A stretch of 64,000 nucleotides of DNA from Primula veris (taxonomy: Eukaryota > Streptophyta > Magnoliopsida > Ericales > Primulaceae). The number at the start of each line of letters is the position of its first letter. Position 1 is the stretch's first letter. Both the position numbers and the translations under genes were made by a program. The notes below the pieces were generated by a model that did not search any database, was not told the DNA's origin, and worked only from the letters and a program-made list of their open reading frames with translations. The stretch is from assembly GCA_963682055.1 (NCBI GenBank), contig OY821740.1:10564814-10628813 (forward strand), written 5' to 3'. This document shows positions 23,554 to 34,900 of the stretch, one piece after another.

Positions 23554-26500
23554 GTGTAAATTAGTGAGTAAGAATTTACTGTTTTACCCCTGTATTATTG
23601 CTTAATGAAGGGGGAAAAGGGAATAAATTACTAATTAAAGTAATTTGGTTTGAGGGAAATGGAAAATCTTTTCGTGTTATAAGGGAATTTTTATAAGTGG
23701 TAGAGATTATAAATGGGAATTGGGTTGGTGCATTGTCTAAGTTTAGCTGTGTAACAAACTTTTTTGCATTAGAAATAAATGATTTTAAGCAAGTCTGGAT
23801 TTGGGGAACAAATATAAAAGAAATTTGTCTTGTTGCATGATTTTTGTTAGCAGATATGAGTGTATGACATTAGTGAAAAAACAAATGTAATTAAATACTT
23901 GTTAGTTACTTACTTGGTTCGGTTGCAAATCAAAGCTCTTTTCTCGTAAATTTCTACCCAATTCGGTTACAAATAATGTAATTTGTACGTACTTGGTTCA
24001 GTATAACATAATGATGAATAGTTTATTTGATGTATTTTATTACTACTTTAAATAAACTCTACTGATCTTTGACAGACTAAAATGAGAGGATGATCAATTA
24101 TTATTCGAGTCTGGGTGATTATATAGCCAGATGACCTTATTTTTATAATATTCTGAATTACAAAATGGAAAACTTCACATGTTTAAATTGTTTAAATGAA
24201 ATGAATCAACGATGCATAGCTATCTTAACAACCGTAACTCTTTTAAGTATATATATATATACTTTAACCGCAAACGCCTACCTATTTAGTAATCTAATGA
24301 TGTAATCGGATGCAATTAACTGGTATTATACATGATGTGAAAGTAGCAAAATACAATGTATGCAAATCAACTATACAATACAAAAAAAAATCAAATGTTA
24401 CATAATCACTCAGCACTAAAAAGTAAAGTCTATATATACTAATTAACTTCAAAATGCTCCATAATCACCAACACAAATAACTTCAAATGTTTCAAAATCT
24501 ACTTCAAATTTTATATAAGCAATAAATGTCGATCAATTTTTTTGTAAAATGTTTACTACCGCTTTCAGTACGTTGATTATTGTTTAAAAGGTTCCATTAA
24601 TCGAATAAATAATACATATGGGAAAAAACAATCTGTCAACTAGTCGTAAATAAAAGGGAAGATATTGCTTTCCACACCAACTTAATTATTAGATTTTAGA
24701 AATAATTATACTACGTTGTCAAAATTCACAATTATCAATTTTCATTTAATCAGTTAAAATAACACAAGTGTTGTCGGATATTGTGGAATACTAAACACCA
24801 AGCGTCACAAAATTGAGCATGTAAAATATCTAAGTTTATTTCTAGAAAAAGTTAATTGGCATTCATATGGTAGTTTTGTGTTCTACTTGTGAAAATATAT
24901 GTAATTGTATAAAAAAAAAACACGTTTTGTAAGTATGGTGTTTTAGTAGTTTGGGTAGTGTTGGTTGCTTTTTAATTATGAAATTTTATAGCATGTGAGC
25001 CAATTGTTAAAAACTTAAAACATATGAGTTGGTGTAAAACAATGATGTTTCTCCTTAATAAAGTAGGTCATTCATACTTTCCTAGTTATTAAGCCTACCG
25101 AACTATTATTAACATCACTTCATATGTCAAAGATAAGTCATAAGCTTGAAAACCTCCTTTTTAAAGAAAAGATGATAATTTTGTAGTATGATGCTTCATT
25201 CGCAAGTACTTACTAGATTGTGCATTCGATTTAGGCTTCTTAATCGGGTTATCGTACTTGGGTTTACTAGAATTCGAGTAGTTAGAGTCAATAGTCTAAA
25301 GGTTTGGTGAACGAGGTGCGGGTGGACAATGCATGGCTTTCAGGACTTGATTGTCCATTCGAGTGTGAAAGGCTTCTATCACGCCTTCTCCTCCTTCGTT
25401 CTCTCTCTGATAAAGCCATAACTTTGGTCGGTCGCGTTAGGCTTTTCAACAATAATATAATAGTAAATCAACTGTAAATAATGGACACTTCCTGATCTTT
25501 ATTATTGCTCGGATTCTTATCCTTGTTCAGACTATTACACTTGCTCGGATTAGTATCTCTGTTTTACAATTGTGCTCGATTTGACTATTTAATCTCTCTT
25601 ATTGGTCTTTTTCCCCTATTATTCGGTGCTCGGCTTTATCTCTGCTCGGTTTATTTCTTGACGTGATATGCCTTGACTAGTTTCTCTCTTTTCTCAACTT
25701 CTCTCTATATTTTTTGGATAGATTTTCTGGTCCATTTCTAGGAGGGGTAGTTGGCTATTTATAGGCAACTATGCCTTTTAGGATGTTGACAAATGTCTTC
25801 ATCCCATGGGGTTTTTCAGACATGGGTCCCCAGTTGAGTGAGTTTGGGCTTTTGATAGTAATACCTTATTTTCCTATAAAAGGCATAAGATGACCCATTT
25901 AAGCGTTGGATACCCATTTATAAAGTGGGCTGATTGTTACCCGAATAGAATATTCGGGTCCAATTTTTATGTTCTATCACTCTCACTCTCTCACTGATCC
26001 CCTTTCATGATAAGCATTTTTTTCATACTTGTTGTTTGAGTTGTCGTACTTGGCTTTATAAGGATAACTTGATTGGTATGGGTAGATAATTTCATGCTTT
26101 GACAAGCAAGAGGGATGTCTGTGGTTTATAGTTTTGGGAATTGGATGTTCATGTGAGTGTGACAGTCTCATGCTATGATTTATCACTTCCCTTTCGATTT
26201 ATGGTTATTTTCATAATCATCTACTATAACCATACTTATTTTAGTATTATCTGTGTGAAAATGATAATGATCTACCGAATTCTTGATATATCAACTCCAT
26301 ACAAGAATACGACGTGCCATTTTTCACGAGTTTGACATAGAATGATTCCATTTGCCCATGTGCCATATAAGATTTCCAAAACGAAACAAGTATTCTCGTT
26401 ACAAACCTTAAATTTACGGACTTAGTTTATATTCAAAACCACATTCTTTCCGAACTTGGGTATGAGACTCCTATTTTCGGAGGAGTCCCCATTACACCCC

Positions 26501-27493
26501 CGCACTTTCACTCCTCGAATATAAACTTTACGCACTTATTTTAAATGATTATAATTTTTTTCATTAATAACTTTGTTACATTTGAAAAAATTCAAAAAAA
26601 AATCGATTCTTTCCAGTTTTTGGCATTCCTAACCTCCAAATGTCAAATAAACAATTAGATACACAAAAAATATGAGTCCAAATTTTAAATTTCTTTTAAC
26701 TAATACTTGAAAAATAAACTAGGTTATTTTTTATTATTATTATGAATACAAAACGATGTATGAAAAAAATAGCGAGTGGTACTCGTTTTGGTCATGTACG
26801 TACAGCTTCAGTCAACGCACTAATTAGCGCAAAGACCAATAAGTCTCCAACTTGTCCCCATCTCACCTTTCATTTCAAATTTAAAATCACATCCCAACAT
26901 AAGTGCACAAATGCCATATCTTCAACTTAAAAAACTTAAAAAACATAAACTCGTTTTGATATGAAAAAAAAACTTAAAAAACAAAAACAATCAAATAATT
27001 CTCAACTTCAAGCACTAAAATTGAAATACTACAATATAACATAAAAAGTAAAAAACTGATCGACAGTCACAAACACTAAATATTGCTCTATTAAAAAATT
27101 TAGTATACCCAGGCTCATTTCAACATAACATCATTCACATCACCTTTATTAAAAAAAAATTCAAATGAAGACTGAAAATTCAACTTTTTGTTATTTAAAA
27201 AGTCATGTATATTTTATAATCTTATAAAAATATTTTCTCTATCAATAAGTAATTATTTTAACATTATATTTTATAATAAAATTCATATTTGGGGCAATAA
27301 TATATATATGGTTAAAATGTGGTATATTAATTTTTAATTGATGAGAAAAAACTATATACTCTCTATTTATAAATAATCATAGTGGTATTATCTAAGAATA
27401 TAGAGTTGGTTGTGAGTTTGATGTGTGATATTTTTTGAGATAAAACTCATCAATTATAGAGAAAGTACAATTTGGTGAGTGAGATGTGAGAGC
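23554..27493. other. Intergenic: AGO1 promoter side and LTR-like debris
   Basis: No gene is supported. 23,554-25,150 is AT-rich sequence without clear repeats. 25,200-25,990 looks like a degraded retrotransposon LTR on the minus strand (separate entry), and 26,030-26,180 resembles a diverged second copy of its start. 26,340-27,490 is AT-rich, and a 62-codon ORF there (26,742-26,930) has no known motif. Confidence 0.45.
25200..25990 (-). mobile_element. Possible solo LTR remnant
   Basis: Base composition is unlike the neighbours (less AT-rich, few A-tracts). On the minus strand there is a GCCTATAAATAGCC core promoter (25,754-25,767) in the context expected for an LTR, with a CT/GA-rich leader downstream. 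The borders, the TG..CA ends and the target duplication were not identified, so the call rests on texture and the TATA context. Confidence 0.3.
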
Positions 27494-27866
27494 ATCTGCA
27501 TCAGTTAACGACCGGTTTCTCTAAATTCGGAGTAATAATCATATTATTTAAGCTATTATAATACAAGTTACACATCAATTATTCTATCATCATTTCCTTT
27601 ATAACATTAAAATATTATTTAATAATTTAATTTCAACTCACATTAATTTTTTAATATATATCTAAGAGAGAAGTGAAGAGAGTGGAAATAAAAAATATTA
27701 TTTTAATTTATAATAGAGCAATTTATTCCATTGAATTTTGGGGAATGAGATGAGTTTTTTTATATTTGAGAGAACTATAGAAAAACTGATGTGATATCAT
27801 TTTAATAAAAAAATTATTATTTATAAGAAAAAATTGTTGTTTAGAGTTACTGATGCGGGTGCTCCT
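27494..27866. mobile_element. MITE with GAGCATC-type inverted ends
   Basis: The left end is GAGCATCTGCATCAGTTAAC and the right end, reversed, is GAGCACCCGCATCAGTAAC. The pair encloses 370 bp of AT-rich non-coding DNA. The termini resemble the Harbinger-type MITE at 39,612-40,035, but no clean TAA target duplication was seen here. It ends 110 bp before the truncated gene at 27,977. Confidence 0.6.
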
Positions 27867-27976
27867 CTAAGTTGACTACCAACAACAATTTGTAACGAGT
27901 ATGAAACAATTTTTCTATAGTAACGTGGTTTATTCATTATTTGTAACGTGGTTTATTCATTATTTCAATTTTTCAG

Positions 27977-28567
27977 TTGCCACAATGGGAAGAGACCGTG
28001 ACAGGAGCAAGGGCCAGATACGCACATATAATTAAGACCCTGGCTGATAAATTCCCTACTGAAAATTTACTGCTTGTCACACATGGTAAGAATTCGTTGG
28101 TGACTTTTTTTTTGTAAAATATAAAGTTTCGTGTTTCTTGAACCAGAAAATTGACATGTTATGACAATGCTTATCCAATAGGATTGTCTGAAAGAGTATA
28201 TATCGATGGCTAATTCTGCACTTGTTTGACAACCACCACCCTTGATAATTGTTTTTTACTTAAGAGAAACATTATTTCTTGACAAATTTTAATCATCAGT
28301 CTGCAATACTCGTCTCTAATATTTGGTGGATATGCAGGGGAAGGAGTAGGTGTCGCTATATCGGCATATCTAGAGGATGCGGCTGTATATGAAGTAGAAT
28401 ACTGTGCATACGCTCATTTACAAAGGTTAATTACAGTGAAGGACAAGTCATTTAGTACAGGCGAGTTTGAGGTGGTTAATTGCAAGGGTCATACTGGTAT
28501 AAAGTACTACCTTCTGAGCTCCAACGTAGTTGACGACGATCCTTTGGCTCACCCAAATATGTCTTGA
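27977..28567 (+). pseudogene. Phosphoglycerate-mutase-like (histidine phosphatase family) gene, last two exons only
   Basis: Two exons joined by a GT-AG intron (27,977-28,085 and 28,338-28,567) give 112 residues that start LPQWEETV and end HPNMS at a stop. The stretch LLLVTHGEGV is the second catalytic-histidine segment of plant phosphoglycerate-mutase-family proteins. It is followed by VYEVEYCAYAHL and the family's GIKYYLL end. A strong acceptor (TTTTTCAG) precedes the first exon, so this was the internal part of a longer gene. The N-terminal half with the RHG catalytic motif is not found in the 4 kb upstream. A poly(A) signal AATAAA is at 28,616-28,621. It is probably a truncated gene, possibly still transcribed. 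From memory, Arabidopsis also has such genes next to DUO1, which suggests old synteny. Confidence 0.8.
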
Positions 28568-28941
28568 ACAATTCCTTCGACTGTTGTAACACTTTTTGAT
28601 GGTAGAAATGTACAGAATAAAGAAAAGGTCGATCTATGATTATTTTCGATCAGTACCATCACTCTATGCTACTTAATTCTTCTTATTTTATGGAGTAAGA
28701 TTTTTTTGAGATTGATTCAGAAAGGCTTGATTTCAAATATAAAGATTAGGGAAATACAATTAAATCACATGAACTTGTTTTGATAAACTGGTCTTAGCGC
28801 AAAGATCGACTTAGATATAAAAAAAACTATGGAGAACATACATACAGTTCCTGGTTACCATTGCTCTATTCCTTTATTTTCCCTAATTTCTGAATAACGT
28901 TATAATAATGAGAGGAATATGAAATAAAACCATGATCTCCT

Positions 28942-31078
28942 TCATATATTGCCACTATGGCGGAGGCTCTGAAAGTGATCAATTTGATCTAGCATGTCCT
29001 GAGGAAGTTCTTCAAAGATGATATCAGGGCTCTGATTCTCTCTCTTAAAACCACTGGTAAGATGTCCTTCCCCCCCAAAACAAGATGGATCAAAAGGGAA
29101 TTGTGCTATATCATCGTCCTTGCCGTAAGCGGACACATCATCATTTCCAAAAACATTAAAAAAATTAGGAAGATTTTCATAATCCTCTTTCGGTGGGAAA
29201 TCTGGTAATAGGTCTGGAATCGGTGGGAATGGGAGAAATTGGAGTTCGGAATCATGGGTTGGGTTATCTTCCTTAACCGGGTCGAACTCGAAGTGGAGGA
29301 GATTTTGTGCTTGAGAGATGGGGATAGGGTTTAGTACGATTTCTGGTAGAGGTAGCATTTGGATCAAGTGGGACGAGGAGCATGGTTGGGGCCCTGATGA
29401 AGACGACTCATCCTCTGCCGAAGAGTTTAGCTTGTTTACCTGAAAATTTGGAACCATATAAAAGATCTCAAAAAATATAATTCTCTTGTCAACACATATT
29501 AGGAAGACGACAATTCCTCGCTTCAAACTAAGATAGATTGACGTGCTTCAATACCGGAGCTTCCTCAAATTTCATGAAAGATATTTTTACCTTAGTTCCG
29601 ATTAATTTTTTTAATATCTGGGAACTGTGTGAAAAGCATCTGGTTGATGGTCGTTTCCCTTCAACGTAGTTGGAAAAACCTTCTTGAAAGCAATTCACTT
29701 TTGTGATTTTTTAATGAGTTGATTTCCACTGATTTCATACTTTTCGTGCAAAACTAAAAACAGCAAGAAAAGAAACAAATTTTCTGAACTCCTGTAATAT
29801 CCCGTTAAAAGTGAAAAAACAAAGAACACAGCCAAATAACCAACCCGGAAGCGCATGTATTTACTTAACACCGGGGTTCCAACCGAACTTATAGCATACA
29901 GGACTTTAAAACATCTTTTTACAGGAAATATTTGTACTCCAGTAACAGTTCTATATTTCATCCAAGTTGTGCTATAATCTAAGTCGCACTTCTATAAATT
30001 TTGGTCAAATATGCTGCCTCAATTTGCATATGGCCAAAGATCATATAATCATATTGATTCTGATCAAAGAAAGACAGTTTGTTGAAATATATACAGGCCA
30101 ATTAAATGGTTTACAAATTTTCAGTAAGAATAGAACCTGTTCATTTCTGCTTCTGTTTCTGCTGTTTTGTTTTGATGATTTAGGAATTGGGGAGGAGTGA
30201 AGAAGCCTAGCAAGCCTCTTTTGCCTGCTACTCCAAAAATTCTTCACATCATTATCTGTTCTCCCTGGTAAATATGTAGCTATTCTTGCCCATTTGTTCC
30301 CAAACTGCCCCTGCAACTCTATCACTATCCTCTCTTCATCTGCTGAAAATTCTGTTCCGCTAATTTCGTCCGAGCGATGCACAAAAGCGAGTAAAAGTAT
30401 CAGAAAAACATATTAGTCATACATTAGTTATGCAATGGTAACCTCTGTAATTTTTCAGTTTCTATCTTGAAGAATTTGTTATGTTCTTTTATTTCTGAAC
30501 AAGTGAATGAATAGTTATCAAAATAAAATGTACAAAATACGATAGAAAATATATTGTAGAACACATTACTAACGCAACATACAAGAGTACTCCTTTCACA
30601 AAAGGTTATACCGCAAATTAACCGGTAAATAATAAGCTTTTGCAAAAAAAAAAAAAAAAAGGGTCTGTGACTAAAAACAAACTCAAATTAAACATACAAG
30701 TCAGTTAATCATCCAAATATATTATGAAAACTAACCTGTAAAAGTTGATTGTTTCCAAAAACAGAAAACGTACACTTACAAATATAGCCTTTTAAACAAA
30801 TCGTTTTCAAGTTTTTCACCAAAAATTTACATAAAAAATCGCAAAAACACGGATAGTTAATGTACATACTTTTTCAAGTTGGGTCGGAGTTTGTTGACCC
30901 AACGAAGCCTACAAGACTTTCCGGTCCGCTGTAAAAGCCCTTTGGATTGAATGGAGCTCCAGTCCCTCGGACCGAATCTGTTAACGTGGCATATCAACAC
31001 CTCGTCCTCTTCTGCTTTCCATGGCCCTTTCTTTATCATCTCTAATTCCTTCATTTCACTCACATTACCTCTGCGCAT
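28942..31078 (-). CDS. DUO1: DUO1-type R2R3-MYB transcription factor (309 aa)
   Basis: DUO1 drives division of the male generative cell and sperm-cell gene expression in pollen. There are three exons, 31078-30870, 30359-30137 and 29439-28942, with GT-AG junctions, 930 nt in all. The R2 repeat begins KKGPWKAEEDEV and carries W20, W40 and W60. R3 continues NLKNGTEFSADEER to VKNFWSSRQKRLARLL. The extra residue between NLKNG and FSADEE is the DUO1 hallmark that separates it from other R2R3-MYBs. Here that position is Glu73, whereas the Arabidopsis protein as I recall it has Lys66. The acidic C-terminal end (DIIFEELPQDMLDQID, about 283-298) matches the conserved DUO1 activation tail. The length is close to Arabidopsis DUO1 (about 300 aa). 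Of the Mets available, the one at 31078 was chosen; later ones at residues 9 and 14 are also possible. It is divergent from TOP2. Confidence 0.92.
30941..30961 (-). promoter_or_regulatory. miR159 target site in DUO1 exon 1
   Basis: The plus strand reads TTTGGATTGAA, one changed base, GGAGCTC, then CA. Against the miR159a sequence I remember there is one mismatch (position 12) and one G:U wobble (position 20). The seed and the 10/11 cleavage position pair. It encodes the WSSIQSKG region of the R2 repeat. DUO1 is a known miR159 target in Arabidopsis, in the same coding region. Confidence 0.85.
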
Positions 31079-31725
31079 TCTGCCTCTCTCTCAATCTCTG
31101 TAACCTTGTGTATGTTTTGTTTTGAACTTTTGATGTTATTCAGAGAGTGAATTGCATTTATTCTCACATTTTTATAATTAAACTTCTATTTGTAATGGCG
31201 GTTGAGGCCACTACATTACTCACACTTTCCCGCTTTCATCTCCCATGTTCCAAAATTAGTTTCCTTTTTACGTAAACACCCTTTTCACTAAATATTTTTG
31301 TAACAAATATGTCCTGCAAATTGGTTAGTCAGAACTCTTTTCCATTATTTTTATTTTTTTAAAAAAAGTAATCCCGTTTGTTATTTTATTACATCACTTT
31401 TCAATCTCTATAGCACCTTAAAACGTTTTAAAATGGGTTTAATTATGCTTGTCATATATTTAAACCCTAACCCCAAGGAATAAAACTCGTAATATTACTC
31501 CATAAGTCAAAAATATCAAACCAATGAAAAAATTCGAATAATCTAAAACATAAAAAGAAGAAAAAATTGAAAACAAAGTCTAAACTCCAAGGACTAAACG
31601 TGCAAACACCACTCTATAAAACAAACACCGAACTTAACTTCTCTCCCATAAATTTCAAATTTCAAAATTCAAAACTCCCCCCATTTCCCCAAAACCCATC
31701 TCTCTCATCAATCTCTCTCTAGACC
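31079..31725. promoter_or_regulatory. Shared divergent promoter of DUO1 and TOP2
   Basis: 647 bp separates the two start codons. TATAAA on the minus strand at 31,171-31,176 suits DUO1, with about 60 nt of leader. CTATAAAAC with TATAAA at 31,615-31,620 suits TOP2, with about 80 nt of CT-rich leader. TTTCCCGC at 31,226-31,233 is an exact match to the plant E2F consensus (TTTSSCGC) and lies 148 bp from the DUO1 ATG and 493 bp from the TOP2 ATG. E2F control is expected for S-phase/G2 genes such as TOP2. Which gene it serves is inference. Confidence 0.6.
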
Positions 31726-31951
31726 ATGGCGACAAAGAAGCCGCTCCATCCCTCTACCGCTGCAAACATCCCGAGCGGGAAGACGATCGAAGAGACTTAT
31801 CAGAAGAAAACCCAGCTAGAACACATCTTACTCCGACCCGATACCTACATCGGATCGATTGAAAAGCATACACAAACGTTATGGGTTTTCGAGAACGACT
31901 CGATGAACCAACGCCCTGTCTCCTATGTCCCAGGTATTTATGTATATATAG

Positions 31952-31982
<31 letters not shown>

Positions 31983-34900
31983 TGTATATATGTATCTATA
32001 TATCTTGGTGTATGTATGTCTATGCTTGTTTCTGCTGTTAATCGGTTTTGTATGTGGTGAATTAGGGTTTTATATTTACATACTATATTATCCATAATCC
32101 GAGACAATATGTAAGAGAGGAAAATACATTTAGATGCAATATATTTAATTTAGTTTATAATTGAATTTCTGCCGTTAATTGATTTTGTCTGTGGTGAATT
32201 AGGGTTTTGTTAATGTAAACAGTTTTATTATATATTTATTACTAATTACCAAGTTATTGAGTTGGTTGCATTATATATGTGTGTGTATGCATATGTTTAT
32301 TGTTTACAGATGATTTTGATGGTTTTGTTTGCAGTGAATTTGGGTTTTATTATACATACTATCTTACCTCTATGTCTAATACTATGCATATATCTTGTCG
32401 TATGTATATGTTCATTGTTATTGTGTTTTTCTAATATACATACAATCTCTTACGTCACAGGCCTGTACAAGATCTTCGACGAGATATTAGTAAACGCAGC
32501 TGACAACAAACAGCGTGACCCAAAAATGGACTCACTCAAAGTAGTTATCGATACTGAAAGTGGTACAATTAGTGTTTATAATAACGGGGATGGTGTGCCG
32601 GTGGAGGTGCACCAAGAGGAGGGGGTGTATGTGCCTGAGATGATATTTGGGCATTTGTTGACGAGTAGTAATTACGACGACGGTGAGAAAAAGACGACTG
32701 GGGGGAGGAACGGGTACGGTGCGAAGCTGACGAATATCTTCTCGACGGAGTTTGTTATCGAGACTGCTGATGGCAAGAGGCTGAAGAAGTACAAGCAGGT
32801 ATATATCTATACATAATTGTATGTATTGTTTAGTGTTTATTGATATTGATATTGATGATTGAGGTATTGATTATGGTTATTATTGGATTTCTGATCTTGA
32901 TTTGATCAGTCTGTGGTAAATTAGGTTTTGCAGGTATATGTTTGTATGTTTACTGTATTGAATTTCTGCTGTTAATTGATTTTGCTGTGGTGAAATAGGG
33001 TTTTGTAGATGCTACATTGCAGAGTAATTCTTAAAAAGACATTTATAACTAAATACCAAGTAAATGATTCTGTCACCATAATATTTTTGAATCCCTGTCG
33101 TGCCCAAGTAAATTGGGATCGAGGGAGTGTATTGATTCGTGTAGCTACTCGCGGTTGTTATCGTATGATAAGTATGCTAATAATTTATTGTCGTCTGGAG
33201 GATTTTAGGTTTGTCAATGTAACCGATATCTGTTCTTTAGCTTAGTTGAATTATGAAGAATGTTTTAGTGTAACTACTCGCGGTTGTTATAGTTACGGTT
33301 ATGGTTCTTGTTTCCACATTTGTTTGTTTTCTAGTTGATTGCTAGGGAATAAGGTCTTCTTGGTTATGGATTTGGAGAATGTTCTTTCATAGTAAAAAGT
33401 TTTCAGAGAATTGGTATTCAGATTACAGAATACCTCAAAAAAATGGTTTTCTGGCTTAAGTTGTATTGTTTGTTTTAGTTCTGTATATAAGTTAATGTTA
33501 AGATTAATGTATATAATTTGTCTCACTATGCAATTGTTATGAATAAGTTTCCCCTTCTTGCTTTTTGTTTAGGATTCTGTACAGTTCTTTCGTGGATTGA
33601 ATTGGTTGCATTAGAATTGTCAAAACAAATCCATTTGTGTTCACTAAGTTATCTATTGATCTTCATTTATGAAATGCATCAATTGGTTGTCTCTGATCAC
33701 CGAATTTTTACCTTACACAAGTTTAAGAGGCAAATCAGCCTATTCTTGACTGTAGTTGTTGATTTGTAGTCCGTATCTTTAATTTTTTTTAAGTTCATAC
33801 ACGTCTTTGTACATAATTTTATTGCATATATGTTTTGTATTTTCAAGGTCTGACAATTATTTAATCCATTGAAGGTTTTTTCGGACAACATGGGAAAGAA
33901 ATCCGACCCTACCATCACCAAGTGCAAGGAGTCCGAGAACTGGACAAAAGTTTCGTTCAAACCTGACTTAGCCAAATTCAGCATGACCCATCTTGAAGAT
34001 GACGTGGTGGCGTTGATGAAAAAGCGTGTTTATGACTTGGCTGGATGCCTTGGAAAAACCGTGAAAGTTGAGCTTAATGGGCAACGCATTCCAGTAAAGT
34101 CTTTTTTGGACTACGTTAATCTATACCTTCAATCAGCCAATAAATCCAGACCAGAACCTCTCCCAAGGTTTGTTTTCTCTTTTTTGTATCATATAAAATT
34201 AAGGGATAATTATAGTTTACTACACCAAACTATTGGTGGTTAAGACTTTGCATACTCATCTTACAAGATTAACAATTTACATACTCACCTATAAGAGATC
34301 TATCAATCAACACACTTTAGTTGATTTATGTTAACTTTTTAGCCGATTTTTGGTCATATGCGATGTTAGTTTTACTTTTAAATCATAATTGAAAGCAGTA
34401 ACGTGATCACACGTGACCAAACTTATCTTAAAAAGTTAACATAAATCAACTAAAATGTGTTGATTGATAGATCTTTTATAGGTGAGTATGTAAATTGTTA
34501 ATCTTGAAAGGTGAGTATGCAAATTCTTAACCAACAATAGGTTGGTGTAGTTAACAATAATTTTCCCTAAAATTAAAGCCTTATCCACAAAATTGTTAGT
34601 TTCCTACTCCTAATATTCAACATTATTCTCAGGATTGCGGAAAAGGTAAATGACAGGTGGGAGATCTGTGTAAGTCTCAGTGAGGGACAGTTTCAACAGG
34701 TAAGAATATCTTTTAACTGGATTGTAAAATATTTAAAAAGGTCTTGAGCTTTTTAAGCCTTATAGGTTACTTTACTTATCAATTGATGGGTTGTATTGTC
34801 CTTTACAGGTCAGCTTTGTGAACAGCATTGCGACGATAAAGGGTGGGACTCATGTAGACTACATAACAAGTCAGATCAGTAACCACATTATGACTATTGT

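Noticed and set aside
31754..32107. 117-codon ORF antisense to TOP2 exon 1 and intron 1
   Set aside because: It is produced by the (AT)n microsatellite and by the exon shadow.
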